DNA of 32,550 bases, taken from assembly GCA_028877265.1 (NCBI GenBank), contig JAPPGX010000082.1, positions 1 to 32,550 of the forward strand, given 5' to 3'. Made by a program: the position numbers and the translations under genes. Below the pieces are notes generated by a model. The model saw only the letters and a program-made list of their open reading frames with translations, was not told where the DNA came from and ran no database searches. This document shows, piece after piece, positions 1-8,302 of the stretch (position 1 is its first letter; every line of letters begins with the position of its first letter). Source of the stretch: Acidobacteriota bacterium (lineage in GTDB: Bacteria > Acidobacteriota > Vicinamibacteria > Marinacidobacterales > Marinacidobacteraceae).

Positions 1-28
1 ATACGGGACACTACGGAACCGGTAGACT

Positions 29-172
29 GCGGAGCGGAGCACCGCGCGTGCCGGCTGAAGCCGGCGTTCCAAGCCGGGGGCGCCGCCAAAGAACAAAAAT
101 GGCGGCGAACCGCAGGTTCGTCGCCGGCCTGACCGGGGGGAATGTGTGAAAGGGGGCACTCCCCCTTTCACA
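29..172 (+). repeat. Composite multi-hairpin repeat, copy 1
   Basis: This is a string of hairpins. An imperfect GCGG/CCGC hairpin lies at 29-45. The family signature GCCGGCTGAAGCCGGC follows at 50-65 and runs into GTTCCAAGCCGG at 66-77. An 11-bp stem (101-111 with 115-125, loop GCA, one G-T pair) comes next. Last is a perfect 12-bp palindrome, TGTGAAAGGGGG (145-156) with CCCCCTTTCACA (161-172), loop CACT. The same order of elements recurs at 28828-28975, and the first two hairpins recur at six other intergenic sites. It is a REP/BIME-like non-coding element, not a gene. Confidence 0.75.
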
Positions 173-185
173 AAACGACTACTGC

Positions 186-333
186 CAATCGGAACTCGCC
201 GAAGCGCGCGCCAGCGCGCGAGGGAGTTTCGATTGCCGACGCGCAGCGTCGGGCGGTTCGGGGACGGGGGCACAAGGCCGCCCAACTTCGTGTTCCTGGG
301 CCGCTCGGGCTCTTGCCCCCGTCCCCGGACCGC
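186..333. repeat. Inverted-repeat cluster beside tRNA-Phe
   Basis: Three nested structures fill this gene-free stretch. An imperfect stem pairs about 186-198 with 222-235 and encloses GCGCGC/GCGCGC arms. CCGACGC-GCA-GCGTCGG forms a short hairpin near 238-254. A 20-bp stem pairs 253-272 with 314-333 with one mismatch, its core being 14 perfect pairs (259-272 with 314-327). On the minus strand this lies immediately downstream of the tRNA, so it could be a strong terminator or processing structure. There is no T-run. Confidence 0.5.
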
Positions 334-343
334 TCGGCCTGGG

Positions 344-416
<73 letters not shown>

Positions 417-462
417 TACGGGCGCCCGCCATCTCACGGGGGCGCGGTAGTTTGGCACAGGC

Positions 463-1515
463 TCAGGCTTGCTGCGGCTCCGCCTCCTCGCCGTCTTCCT
501 CGCCGTCCAGGCCGAGCGCCTTGCGGACGCGGGCCTCCACCTCGGCCATCAGCGGCTCGTCCTCGAGGAGTGTCCGGCGGGTCCGTTCCCGCCCCTGTCC
601 GATCTGTTCGCCCTGGTAGGAGTACCAGGCCCCGCTCTTCTCGATGATCCGCTCGCGCACCGCGAGATCGATGAGATCTCCCGCGCGGGAAATGCCTTCC
701 CCGTAGCGGACGTCGAACTCGGCCTGCCGGAAGGGGGGGGCGACCTTGTTCTTGACCACCTTGATCCGGGTCCGGTTCCCGATCACCGCGTCGCCTTCCT
801 TGAGAGCGCCGATCCGCCGGATGTCCACCCGCACCGACGAATAGAACTTGAGCGCGCGCCCGCCCGTCGTCGTCTCCGGGTTGCCGAACATGATCCCGAT
901 CTTCTCCCGGAGCTGGTTGATGAACACCAGGCAGGTGGACGACTTCGAGACGATCCCGGTGAGCTTGCGGAGCGCCTTCGACATGAGCCGGGCCTGCAGG
1001 CCGACCTGCGCGTCGCCCATCTCGCCGTCGAGTTCGGCGCGCGGCACGAGCGCCGCGACCGAGTCCACCACCACGACGTCCACCGATCCGCTCCGCACCA
1101 GCGTCTCGGTGATCTCGAGCGCCTGCTCGCCGTCGTCGGGCTGGGACACCAGCAGTTCGTCGGTGTTCACCCCGAGCGCCCGGCAATACTCGGGATCGAG
1201 GGCGTGCTCGGCGTCCACGAACGCGGCGACCCCGCCGAGCGCCTGGGCCGAGGCCACCACCGTGAGCGCCAGGGTGGTCTTTCCGGAGGACTCCGGGCCG
1301 AACACCTCGACCACCCGGCCGCGGGGGAAACCGCCCACCCCGAGCGCGGCGTCCACCGAAATCACTCCGGTCGGGATGGCGGACACGTCCAGGGCGGACG
1401 AACCGAGGCGCATGATGGCTCCCCGGCCGTGCTGTTTTTCGATCTGCCCGAGGGCGATGTCGAGGGCGCGGGAACGCTGGTCGGCGCTCCTCTGATTCCT
1501 GGCGTCTGGCGACAT
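463..1515 (-). CDS. recA: RecA recombinase
   Basis: RecA is the ATP-dependent DNA strand-exchange protein of homologous recombination and the coprotease of the SOS response. The 350-residue product is full length. It has the Walker A motif GPESSGKT at 73-80, the Walker B strand VVVVDS at 147-152, the MAW signature region around 170-185 ([15 protein letters not shown]), and loop L2 with NPETTTGG at 212-219. The C-terminus is acidic, as in most RecA proteins. The ATG start is supported by AGGAG at 1528-1532. The gene stands alone between tRNA-Phe and the hbd operon, with 150 nt upstream. No recX follows it in this window. I see no Escherichia-type or Bacillus-type LexA box upstream, so any SOS control cannot be read from the sequence. 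Confidence 0.98.
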   Translation of the reverse strand: MSPDARNQRSADQRSRALDIALGQIEKQHGRGAIMRLGSSALDVSAIPTGVISVDAALGVGGFPRGRVVEVFGPESSGKTTLALTVVASAQALGGVAAFVDAEHALDPEYCRALGVNTDELLVSQPDDGEQALEITETLVRSGSVDVVVVDSVAALVPRAELDGEMGDAQVGLQARLMSKALRKLTGIVSKSSTCLVFINQLREKIGIMFGNPETTTGGRALKFYSSVRVDIRRIGALKEGDAVIGNRTRIKVVKNKVAPPFRQAEFDVRYGEGISRAGDLIDLAVRERIIEKSGAWYSYQGEQIGQGRERTRRTLLEDEPLMAEVEARVRKALGLDGEEDGEEAEPQQA

Positions 1516-1582
1516 GGCTGGCGGGGTCTCCTGGTCGGATATGGGCGCCCGGACCCGGGGGCCGGCGGCGCGGCTTCGAGTT

Positions 1583-1611
1583 CTCTAAAGGCTAAGACGT
1601 AGTTGAGCCAA
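1583..1611 (-). promoter_or_regulatory. Candidate recA promoter
   Basis: On the minus strand TTGGCT (1606-1611) and TTTAGA (1583-1588) are separated by 17 nt. The matches to the -35 and -10 consensus are partial, 4 of 6 and 3 of 6. It is the most AT-rich spot in the 150-nt gap upstream of recA, but the call is weak. Confidence 0.25.
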
Positions 1612-1665
1612 ATTCTGTCCCACCCCCGGCGCCCGGAGTCTCAAGAATCTCTTTAGGCGAGTCGC

Positions 1666-2541
1666 TCAGCGGCCCGCATCGCGGTAGTCATGGAACCCGC
1701 GACCCGTCTTGCGGCCGAGCCGGCCGCCGTCCACCAGCTTCACGAGCAGAGGGCACGGGCGGTAGCGAGGATCTCCGAACCCCTCCTGGAGCACCCGCAG
1801 GATGTCGAGGACCACGTCGAGGCCGATGAGGTCGGCGAGCGCCAGCGGGCCCATGGGATGCCGCATGCCGAGCTTCATGATCCGGTCGATGTCTTCGGCG
1901 CTGCCCACGCCCTCCATGAGCGCGAAGGCGGCCTCGTTGATCAGCGGCATGAGGACCCGGTTGGATACGAACCCGGGCGCGTCGTTGACGGCGCAGGGGG
2001 TCTTCCCCAGCCGCCGTGACAGGTCCATGGTGGTCTCGAACGTCGCGTCCGAGGTCTCGAGCCCCCGGATCACCTCCACCAGCTCCATGACCGGCACCGG
2101 GTTCATGAAGTGCATGCCGATGAAGCGGTCGGCGCGGCCGGAGGCGGCCCCGAGCCGGGTGATCGAGATCGAGGAGGTGTTCGACGCGAGGATCGTCCGG
2201 GGCGGCAGCAGCGGCTCGAGCGCGGCGTAGAGCGAGAGCTTCTTCGCCTCGTCCTCGACGATGGCCTCGACCACGAACTCCGCTTCGGCGGCGGGCGCCA
2301 TTTCGGTCCCGGAGTGGATGCGCGCGTATGCGGTCTTCGCCTCCGCGTCCGTCAGGGTCCCCCGCTTCACCTGACGCCCGAGGTTCTTCTCGATGGTCGC
2401 CATGCCGCGCGCCGTGAACTGCTCCCGGACGTCCACGAGGTTCACCTCCGCGCCGGAGACGGCGAAGACCTGGGCGATGCCGTTTCCCATCGTCCCGGCG
2501 CCCACCACCAGGACCCGCTCCGGAGCTCCCGGATCAGGCAC
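1666..2541 (-). CDS. hbd: 3-Hydroxybutyryl/3-hydroxyacyl-CoA dehydrogenase
   Basis: This enzyme interconverts 3-hydroxyacyl-CoA and 3-ketoacyl-CoA with NAD(P)(H). With the thiolase just upstream it would handle the acetoacetyl-CoA/3-hydroxybutyryl-CoA step of fatty-acid, butanoate or phenylacetate metabolism. The 291-residue product is a complete single-domain member of the family. It has the Rossmann motif GAGTMGNG at 14-21, NTSSISI at 121-127, the catalytic region GMHFMNPVP with His144 at 142-150, and [10 protein letters not shown] at 186-195. The start is GTG and overlaps the end of the thiolase gene by 8 nt, so translation is probably coupled. There is no enoyl-CoA hydratase domain or gene beside it, so this is not a FadB-type fusion. 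Whether the substrate is short-chain or longer cannot be told from the sequence. Confidence 0.9.
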   Translation of the reverse strand: MPDPGAPERVLVVGAGTMGNGIAQVFAVSGAEVNLVDVREQFTARGMATIEKNLGRQVKRGTLTDAEAKTAYARIHSGTEMAPAAEAEFVVEAIVEDEAKKLSLYAALEPLLPPRTILASNTSSISITRLGAASGRADRFIGMHFMNPVPVMELVEVIRGLETSDATFETTMDLSRRLGKTPCAVNDAPGFVSNRVLMPLINEAAFALMEGVGSAEDIDRIMKLGMRHPMGPLALADLIGLDVVLDILRVLQEGFGDPRYRPCPLLVKLVDGGRLGRKTGRGFHDYRDAGR

Positions 2542-3730
2542 GTTCCACTCCCAGGGCGACCCCGTTGCCGCCGCCGAGGCAGAGACTGGCGACGCCCCGG
2601 TCCAGCCCGTGCTCCCGGAGCAGATAGAGCAACGTGGTGAGGATGCGGGCGCCGCTCGCCCCGATCGGGTGGCCGAGCGCCACGGCGCCCCCGTTCATGT
2701 TCGTGCGGTCCGCGGGGAGCCCGAGTTCGGCCCGCACCGCCACCGCCTGGGCCGCGAAGGCCTCGTTGATCTCGAAAACGTCCACGCCGTCCACGCTCCA
2801 GTCGAGGCGCTCGAGCAGCTTCCGGACCGCGGGCACCGGGGTCATCATCACCCACTCGGGCTCGAGCCCCGAGACCGCCTGGCCGGTGATCCGCGCGAGC
2901 CGGGGCAGGCAGTGCCGACGCACGGCCGCATCCGAAGCGATCACCAGGGCGGAGGCCCCGTCGTTCACCCCCGGGGCGTTCCCCGCGGTCACCCGGCCGT
3001 CTTTGCGAAAGACGGGCCGGAGCCGCGCCAGCGACTCCGCGGTCGCGTCCGGCCGGATGCTCTCGTCGCGCTCGACCACCACCGTGCCCTTTCGCGCCGG
3101 GACCTCCACGGGCAGGATCTCGGCGGCGAAGCGCCCGGCCTCGGTGGCCGCGTGGGCGCGCCGCTGGCTCTCGGCGGCGTATTCGTCCATCGCCTTGCGG
3201 CTCACCCCGTAGCGGTCGGCCGCCCGCTCGGCGGTCTCGCCCATGTGGATGTCCTCGAAGGCGTCGGTGAGCCCGTCGTGCACCATCGAGTCCACGAGGC
3301 TGCCGTCGCCCATCTTCGACCCCGTCCGCATTCCCTGGAGGAGATGCGGAGCGTTCGACATGGACTCCATGCCGCCGGCCACCACCAGGTCGGCGTCGCC
3401 GGCGAGGATCGCCTGGCGGGCGAGCATGACCGCCTTCAGCCCCGATCCGCAGACCTTGTTGATGGTGAGGGCAGAGGCCCCGGCAGGCAGGCCGGCGCCG
3501 ATCGCGGCCTGGCGGGCCGGGTTCTGGCCGAGTCCGGCGGTCAGCACGTTCCCGAGGATGACCTCGTCGACCGCGTCCGCCGGCGCCCCGGCGCGCTCCA
3601 CCGCCTCGCGCACCACCAGCGCCCCGAGCTTCGGAGCGGGCAGCGGGGCGAGCCCGCCGAGCAGCTTCCCGATCGGGGTGCGGACCGCGGAGGAGATCCA
3701 GACCGGCGGACCCCCGTTCGCGTCGCTCAC
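2534..3730 (-). CDS. Acetyl-CoA acetyltransferase (thiolase)
   Basis: A thiolase condenses two acetyl-CoA to acetoacetyl-CoA, or cleaves 3-ketoacyl-CoA in the reverse direction. With the GTG start at 3730 the product is 398 residues, a typical length. The acyl-accepting cysteine is Cys94 in [10 protein letters not shown], the catalytic His is His354 in [11 protein letters not shown], and the second cysteine is Cys384 in [17 protein letters not shown] at 322-329 is also conserved. The reading frame is open much further upstream, but family homology begins at about residue 9 of this start. The GTG sits in a GTGA overlap with the DciA-like gene's stop, with a GA-rich stretch before it. It forms one coupled run with the dehydrogenase downstream. 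The thiolase family cannot separate biosynthetic from degradative use from sequence alone. Confidence 0.93.
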   Translation of the reverse strand: MSDANGGPPVWISSAVRTPIGKLLGGLAPLPAPKLGALVVREAVERAGAPADAVDEVILGNVLTAGLGQNPARQAAIGAGLPAGASALTINKVCGSGLKAVMLARQAILAGDADLVVAGGMESMSNAPHLLQGMRTGSKMGDGSLVDSMVHDGLTDAFEDIHMGETAERAADRYGVSRKAMDEYAAESQRRAHAATEAGRFAAEILPVEVPARKGTVVVERDESIRPDATAESLARLRPVFRKDGRVTAGNAPGVNDGASALVIASDAAVRRHCLPRLARITGQAVSGLEPEWVMMTPVPAVRKLLERLDWSVDGVDVFEINEAFAAQAVAVRAELGLPADRTNMNGGAVALGHPIGASGARILTTLLYLLREHGLDRGVASLCLGGGNGVALGVERA

Positions 3731-4101
3731 TCCCCTCGCCTTCCGCGGCCGGAAGCGTCCTCCGCCAGCTCCGGAACCCCGAGTTCGACCCGCACCCGCA
3801 GCCGGGCCTTGGGGAGGCCGGCGGCGCTCACCAGGCGCCGCGCGATCTCCGTTCTCCGTCCGTGCGCCTCGGCCCGGGTCCGCGGGTCGGCGGTGACGAT
3901 CGTCAGGACGCGCCTCTCGACGCGCACCGGAACCGCCTTCCGCGCGATGTCCGCCGGCGCCGCCCGGTCCCAGAGCGCCTTCAGGAACTCGATGTCCAGT
4001 AGCGCGCCCTGCTCCCGGCTCGGGAACACGAGCCCGAGCAGATCCCCGACCGGCACCGGCCCCTTCGGGCGCCGGTCCGGCGGCGGGGGAACACGCTGCA
4101 T
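3727..4101 (-). CDS. DUF721/DciA-like protein
   Basis: The product is 124 residues and resembles the DUF721 family. The core runs from the [12 protein letters not shown] region through [26 protein letters not shown] to the basic strand LRVRV at the end. Family members are small and basic, and the DciA branch is the widespread loader of the replicative helicase DnaB. The usual conserved tryptophan (W44 here) is present, while the second half is diverged, with an arginine-rich stretch at 80-105. The ATG at 4101 is preferred because TACGAT lies 7 nt upstream, matching the leaderless pattern seen at other genes here. The frame is open for 79 more codons, but those lie antisense to the molybdenum hydroxylase gene. 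Its stop overlaps the thiolase start (GTGA). A helicase-loader gene leading a thiolase/dehydrogenase operon is unexpected. Confidence 0.65.
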   Translation of the reverse strand: MQRVPPPPDRRPKGPVPVGDLLGLVFPSREQGALLDIEFLKALWDRAAPADIARKAVPVRVERRVLTIVTADPRTRAEAHGRRTEIARRLVSAAGLPKARLRVRVELGVPELAEDASGRGRRGE

Positions 4102-4108
4102 ACCCGGG

Positions 4109-4114
4109 ATCGTA
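4109..4114 (-). promoter_or_regulatory. Candidate -10 (TACGAT) of a leaderless transcript
   Basis: TACGAT on the minus strand ends 7 nt before the ATG at 4101, which would place the transcription start at or next to the start codon. No Shine-Dalgarno sequence is visible. The hexamer fits the TANNNT pattern seen before several other genes in this window. Confidence 0.45.
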
Positions 4115-4140
4115 ACCGCCGGGGAACGCCGGACCGCTGG

Positions 4141-4146
4141 TATAGT
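4141..4146 (+). promoter_or_regulatory. Candidate extended -10 (TGG-TATAGT)
   Basis: TGGTATAGT ends 34 nt before the ATG at 4181 and is the only AT-rich hexamer in the short divergent gap. No good -35 is visible, as expected for an extended -10. The Shine-Dalgarno GGAGGG lies at 4169-4174, so this transcript would carry a leader. Confidence 0.5.
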
Positions 4147-4180
4147 GGCCCACTTGGAAACTCGATCCGGAGGGACTTCA

Positions 4181-4861
4181 ATGGCCCAGACCAGGTATCC
4201 GAAAACGCCTCGCGAGGAGCAACCCGAAGCGACAGTCGACAGCGCCGAGACCAAGGCGCGCGGCCCGTTCTCCCGCCGCCAGTTCCTGCGGGGAAGCGCC
4301 GCCGCCGGCGCCGCCTCCGCGGGCCTGCTGTCCGGCATTCTGGACGGCGCCGAGGCTCAGGGCGAGCCGGGAGTCGCCGGGCCGGGCGCCGTGGACATGG
4401 CCTTCAAGATCAACGGCAAGGCCTACGTGGCGACCCTCGAACCAAGGGTCACGCTGCTGGACGCGCTCCGCAACCACCTCGACCTGACCGGCGCCAAGAA
4501 GGTCTGCGACCGGGGCACCTGCGGCGCCTGCACCGTGCTCCTGAACGGCGACCCGGTCTATGCCTGTTCGGTGCTCGCGATCGAGGCGCAGGGCGCGGAC
4601 GTCACGACCGTGGAAGGCATCGGATCGCCGGCGAACATGCACCCCATCCAGCAGGCGTTCGTGGACCACGACGCCCAGCAGTGCGGTTTCTGCACGCCGG
4701 GCTTCGTGGTCGCCAGCGCGGCGCTCCTGAACCGTCATCCGAATCCCGATCAGGACACCGTGCACCGGGAGCTCGGCGGCAACCTCTGCCGCTGCGGCAC
4801 CTACGCCGGCATCCGGGCGGCCGTCGCCCAGGCGGCCGGAGGAGGAACCACCAATGGCTGA
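4181..4861 (+). CDS. Molybdenum hydroxylase 2Fe-2S subunit, Tat-exported (PaoA-like)
   Basis: This is the small electron-transfer subunit of a xanthine-oxidase-family enzyme, carrying two [2Fe-2S] clusters. The product is 226 residues. The N-terminus has a twin-arginine motif SRRQFLR at 31-37 followed by an alanine-rich hydrophobic stretch, so the folded complex should be exported to the periplasm, as known for E. coli PaoABC. The plant-type ferredoxin cysteines are C109, C114, C117 and C129. The second cluster has C168, C171, C203 and C205 in CGFCTPG and CRC. The start is fixed by GGAGGG six bases upstream. The stop overlaps the next start by 8 nt. The long tail before the Tat motif (30 residues) is somewhat longer than usual. 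Confidence 0.93.
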   Translation: MAQTRYPKTPREEQPEATVDSAETKARGPFSRRQFLRGSAAAGAASAGLLSGILDGAEAQGEPGVAGPGAVDMAFKINGKAYVATLEPRVTLLDALRNHLDLTGAKKVCDRGTCGACTVLLNGDPVYACSVLAIEAQGADVTTVEGIGSPANMHPIQQAFVDHDAQQCGFCTPGFVVASAALLNRHPNPDQDTVHRELGGNLCRCGTYAGIRAAVAQAAGGGTTNG

Positions 4862-6977
4862 GTACACCTGGCCCGCTGCCGGCGACCGCCTGCACATCGG
4901 CAAACACATCAGCCGCCTTGACGGACCGGTCAAGGCGACGGGACGGGCGAAGTACGCCTACGACGTGAACCGCCGCGGGATGCTCTGGGCGATCATGGTC
5001 CAGTGCCCGCACGCCCACGCCCGCATCACCTCCATCGACGCTTCCGCGGCGGAGGCGATGGACGGGGTGGTCAAGGTCCACGTGATCCAGGACGTGGGAA
5101 CCGAGATCCAGTGGGCCCACGACGAGATCGTGGCGGTGGCCGCCACCTCGGAGGAGGTCGCCCGCGACGGCGCGGCCGCCGTCAAGATCGAATACGAGGT
5201 GCTGTCGCACTTCGTGAACGAACGCGCGGTGGACGAGGCCCCCGACGCCCAACCCGCCCAGGCGGAGACCACCGGGGATCCGGCGGCGGCCATGGCCTCG
5301 GCCCCGACGAAGTCGAGCGGCAGCTACCACGTGGCGCAGATCGCCCACTGCTCCCTCGAATCCCACGGCCAGGTCGCCGAGTGGCAGGACGAGGAGAACG
5401 TGACCCTCTGGGCTTCCACCCAGGCGATTTCCGGCGTCGCTTCCCAGCTCGGCGAGCAGATCGGCATTCCGGCCTCCAACGTCCACGTCGAGACCCAGTA
5501 CATGGGCGGCGGCTTCGGCAGCAAGTTCAGCGTGGACCGCTGGGGCGTCGTCTGCGCCCAGATCGCTCGCGACACCGGACGTCCGGTGAAGCTGATGCTC
5601 GACCGGGACCAGGAGGTCACCGTCGCCGGCGCGCGTCCCTCGACCCACGCCGAGGTCTCGACGGCCGCCGACGCCGACGGGAACGTGGTGGCCTGGGATT
5701 CGAAGAGCTGGGGTTCGGGAGGACCGGCGGGAGCCAACTCCCCGCCGCTTCCCTACGTCTTCGCGTTCGACAACCAGACCCACGCGCATACCTCGGTGCC
5801 GACGAACACCGGGCCGGCGCGGGCCTGGCGGGCCCCGAGACACCCGCAGGCGTGCCTCGTCACCATGCGCGCGCTCGAGGACCTCGCCCACGCGGCGGGG
5901 ATGGACCCGCTCGACTTCTTCCTGAAGAACATCGACAAGACCGGCGAGCGCGCGGGCACCTACACCGAGGAGCTCGAGAAGGGCGCCGAACTGATGGGCT
6001 GGCGCGACCGCTGGCGGCCGCGCGGCTCGGCGACCGGGACCGTGCGCTCCGGACTCGGCCTCGCGCTCCACACCTGGGGCGGCCGCGGCCACCGGAGCAA
6101 CTGCGAGGTGCTCGCCTACCGCGACGGCCTCGTGGAAGCCCGCATCGGCAGCCAGGACCTCGGCACCGGGACCCGCACCATCATCGCCCTGGTGCTGGCC
6201 GAGACCTTCGGACTCGGCCTGGAGCAGGTCAAGGTGACCATGGGGCGGAGCGTCCTGCCGGCGTCCGGCGCCTCGGGCGGCAGCACCACGGTGGGAGGCG
6301 TCAGCGGCTCCACCCGCCGGGCGGCGCTCAACGCGGTGGACGCCGTGTTCGAGCGGATCGCGCCGCGGCTCGGGACCGAGATGGCGAATCTCGAACTCAG
6401 GAACGGCCAGCTCCACTTCAAGGACGGCTCCATGGCCGCGATGCCCTGGCGGCAGGCGGCGGCCCTCATCGGGGTGAACCCGGTGTCCGCCACCGGCGCC
6501 AATCCCGGCCCGGGTCAGTTGAACGACAGCGGGGTGGGCGGCATCCAGATGGCCGACGTCAGCGTGGACATGGATACCGGCGTGGTCTCCATCAACCGCA
6601 TGGTCGCGGTCCAGGACTGCGGGCTCATCCTCGACATGAAGCTCGCGGAGAGCCAGGTGTACGGCTCGCTCATCATGGGCGTGACCTACGCGCTCACCGA
6701 GGAGCGGGTCTTCGATCCCCACACCGGCCAGATGCTGAACGCCGACATGGAGTTCTACAAGCTCGCCGGAATCGAGGACGTGGGCGAGATGATCGTCCAC
6801 ATGATGACCGGACCCGGTTACGACGAACGCGGCGTGATCGGCCTGGGTGAACCCCCGGTCATCGCGCCGGGAGCGGCGATCGCCAACGCGGCGACCAACG
6901 CGACCGGGGTTCCGATCAACGAGATGCCGATGACCCCCGAGCGGGTGCTCGCCGCAATCAACGGAGGGATGGCCTGA
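4854..6977 (+). CDS. Molybdenum hydroxylase catalytic (Moco) subunit
   Basis: This is the large subunit that binds the molybdopterin cofactor and hydroxylates the substrate, probably an aldehyde or N-heterocycle. At 707 residues it is complete for the separate-subunit (PaoC/YagR-like) architecture. An aldehyde-oxidase a/b hammerhead domain lies at about 20-130, beginning RLDGPVKATGRAKYAYD. The cofactor-binding domains include MGGGFGSKF and AWRAPRHPQ, and the C-terminal GLGE motif supplies the predicted catalytic base Glu666. It has no signal peptide of its own, so export would depend on the Tat signal of the Fe-S partner. The stop overlaps the FAD subunit start (TGATG). The substrate cannot be assigned: no purine-catabolism or CO-oxidation partner genes are present, and the active-site loop lacks the Cys motif of CO dehydrogenases. 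Confidence 0.93.
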   Translation: MAEYTWPAAGDRLHIGKHISRLDGPVKATGRAKYAYDVNRRGMLWAIMVQCPHAHARITSIDASAAEAMDGVVKVHVIQDVGTEIQWAHDEIVAVAATSEEVARDGAAAVKIEYEVLSHFVNERAVDEAPDAQPAQAETTGDPAAAMASAPTKSSGSYHVAQIAHCSLESHGQVAEWQDEENVTLWASTQAISGVASQLGEQIGIPASNVHVETQYMGGGFGSKFSVDRWGVVCAQIARDTGRPVKLMLDRDQEVTVAGARPSTHAEVSTAADADGNVVAWDSKSWGSGGPAGANSPPLPYVFAFDNQTHAHTSVPTNTGPARAWRAPRHPQACLVTMRALEDLAHAAGMDPLDFFLKNIDKTGERAGTYTEELEKGAELMGWRDRWRPRGSATGTVRSGLGLALHTWGGRGHRSNCEVLAYRDGLVEARIGSQDLGTGTRTIIALVLAETFGLGLEQVKVTMGRSVLPASGASGGSTTVGGVSGSTRRAALNAVDAVFERIAPRLGTEMANLELRNGQLHFKDGSMAAMPWRQAAALIGVNPVSATGANPGPGQLNDSGVGGIQMADVSVDMDTGVVSINRMVAVQDCGLILDMKLAESQVYGSLIMGVTYALTEERVFDPHTGQMLNADMEFYKLAGIEDVGEMIVHMMTGPGYDERGVIGLGEPPVIAPGAAIANAATNATGVPINEMPMTPERVLAAINGGMA

Positions 6978-7921
6978 TGCGCGCCTTCGAATACTCAAGT
7001 CCCCGGTCCACCGAGGACGCGATCCGGATGCTGTCCGCCGAGGGGGCGGTAGCGCTCGCCGGCGGCACCGACCTGCTGAGCCTGATGAAGGACGGCGCGG
7101 CGGCGCCGTCGCGTCTGGTCAACCTGAAGGCGATTCCGGATCTGACCGGAGCGCACGAGACCGACGGCGGACTCCACATCGGCGCCACCACCCGGCTGGG
7201 GCCGCTCGGTGAACACCGGGTGATCCGCGAGTCGTTCCCGGCGGTCGCCCAGGCCATCGCCGGGGTGCGGAGCCGGCAGGTGCTCTCCATGCGCACGGTC
7301 GGCGGCGATCTCCTGCAGCGGCCCCGCTGCTGGTACTTCCGCGCGGGCTTCGGGCTGGTGCCGATGCACGACGGCCAGTCCATGGCGAAGACGGGCGACA
7401 ACCGCTACCACGCGATCTTCGGGAACGCGGGCGACGCGGTCTTCGTGAACCCGTCGAGCCTCGCGCCGCCGCTGATCGCGCTCGGCGCCTCGGCGACTGT
7501 CCTCGGGCCGGACGGCGAACGCACCGTCGCGGTCGAGGACCTCTACCGGACGCCGGCCTCCAGCGACGAGAGCGAGTTCACGCTCGGCGCCGCCGAGATC
7601 GTGACCGGGGTCACCATTCCGATGCGCTCGTCCAGCAACGCCACCTACGAGATCAGGAACCGGAAGGGCTTCGACTGGCCGCTGGCCGCCGCTTCGGTCG
7701 CCGCCTCGGACGGGGGCGCCCGGGTGGTGCTCGGTCACGCGGCGCCCACCCCGTGGATGAGCGCCGCCGCGGCCGGCGCGCTGGCCGGCGGCATCAGCGA
7801 GGCGAGCGCCGAGGCCGCGGGTGACGCCGCGGTGGCCGATGCCGCCGCGCTCTCCGGCAACGGCTACAAGATCCAGCTCGCGCGGGTCGCGGTGAAACGC
7901 GCCGCGCTCGCTGCCATGTGA
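6977..7921 (+). CDS. Molybdenum hydroxylase FAD subunit (PaoB-like)
   Basis: This is the medium FAD-binding subunit, passing electrons from the Fe-S clusters to an acceptor. The 314-residue product has the FAD signature AGGTDLLSL at 28-36 and the second motif TVGGDLLQRPRCWYFR at 108-122. That second motif is typical of PaoB/HbaB-type subunits, in which it opens a loop carrying an extra [4Fe-4S] cluster. Here only Cys118 of that cysteine set is present. The rest of the loop (123-160) has no cysteine, so the extra cluster is probably absent. The gene order Fe-S, Moco, FAD differs from E. coli paoABC (Fe-S, FAD, Moco). No PaoD/XdhC-type insertion chaperone is in the window. The stop TGA at 7919-7921 is part of a short junction carrying the next gene's AGGAG. 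Confidence 0.92.
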   Translation: MRAFEYSSPRSTEDAIRMLSAEGAVALAGGTDLLSLMKDGAAAPSRLVNLKAIPDLTGAHETDGGLHIGATTRLGPLGEHRVIRESFPAVAQAIAGVRSRQVLSMRTVGGDLLQRPRCWYFRAGFGLVPMHDGQSMAKTGDNRYHAIFGNAGDAVFVNPSSLAPPLIALGASATVLGPDGERTVAVEDLYRTPASSDESEFTLGAAEIVTGVTIPMRSSSNATYEIRNRKGFDWPLAAASVAASDGGARVVLGHAAPTPWMSAAAAGALAGGISEASAEAAGDAAVADAAALSGNGYKIQLARVAVKRAALAAM

Positions 7922-7932
7922 GGAGAACGACG

Positions 7933-8193
7933 ATGGCCACGAAGACCACCGCTCCGAAGAGCGCCATTCCCGGGGCTACCGGACGCGCCGCTTTCTCGCT
8001 CTGCCACCGTCTGCGCTCCAAGGCGATGTACATGGACATGGAGTACGACCCGAGCGTTCCGGGCGGGCATCCCGGCGACGACCACTTCTGGTGCACCCAC
8101 ACCATGAACTGCCTCGGCCCCGACGGGCGGATCGCCGACAAGGAACGCTGCAGCGAGGGTTCCGGGCGGTCCTGTTTCGAAAGCGCTTGGTAG
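7933..8193 (+). CDS. Small Cys/His protein of the molybdenum hydroxylase operon
   Basis: I do not recognise this 86-residue protein as a named family. The first 18 residues are basic and rich in Thr, Ala and Pro. The rest holds five cysteines (C24, C54, C60, C73, C81) and four histidines (H25, H46, H51, H56). They fall in two patches: SLCHRLRSK, and FWCTHTMNCLGPDG followed by two late cysteines. That arrangement would suit zinc or an iron-sulfur cluster, but this is inference. The start is chosen by AGGAG 7 nt upstream, which follows straight on from the FAD subunit stop. The tight spacing makes it the fourth gene of the operon. There is no signal peptide. A strong hairpin at 8194-8234 ends the unit, so a role with the hydroxylase (assembly, electron transfer or sensing) is likely but unproven. 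Confidence 0.75.
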   Translation: MATKTTAPKSAIPGATGRAAFSLCHRLRSKAMYMDMEYDPSVPGGHPGDDHFWCTHTMNCLGPDGRIADKERCSEGSGRSCFESAW

Positions 8194-8234
8194 GGGGCGC
8201 ACCCGACGCCGGAAGGCGGGTGAAGCCGCGCCCC
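8194..8234 (+). terminator. Two-stem hairpin ending the molybdenum hydroxylase operon
   Basis: GGGGCGC (8194-8200) pairs with GCGCCCC (8228-8234). The interior folds again around CGCC-GGAA-GGCG. It starts directly after the stop of the small Cys protein and precedes the promoter of the next gene. It lacks a T-run, so it may be Rho-assisted. Confidence 0.45.
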
Positions 8235-8242
8235 GGCCCTGC

Positions 8243-8248
8243 TAGACT
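8243..8248 (+). promoter_or_regulatory. Candidate -10 (TAGACT)
   Basis: TAGACT preceded by TGC lies just after the operon-end hairpin and about 54 nt before the ATG at 8303. GGAGG at 8291-8295 is the ribosome site. The hexamer fits the TANNNT pattern of the window. GTGAAG about 17 nt upstream is a poor -35 match. Confidence 0.4.
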
Positions 8249-8302
8249 GCGCCCTTCGGTGTGGACCGAACCGAACCGCGGTCACCCGACGGAGGTAGCG
8301 TC

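Noticed and set aside
1516..1665. LexA/SOS box upstream of recA
   Set aside because: I looked for CTGT-N8-ACAG and GAAC-N4-GTTC type palindromes and found none. A lineage-specific box cannot be excluded.
2393..4861. 822-codon open frame on the plus strand that includes the 2Fe-2S subunit
   Set aside because: Only the part from 4181 has homology and a ribosome site. The upstream 590 codons are antisense to the thiolase and DciA-like genes.
4602..6998. 798-codon open frame on the minus strand
   Set aside because: It is exactly antisense to the molybdenum hydroxylase genes, is rich in His, Arg and Gly as expected of a GC-rich shadow, and has no family motif.
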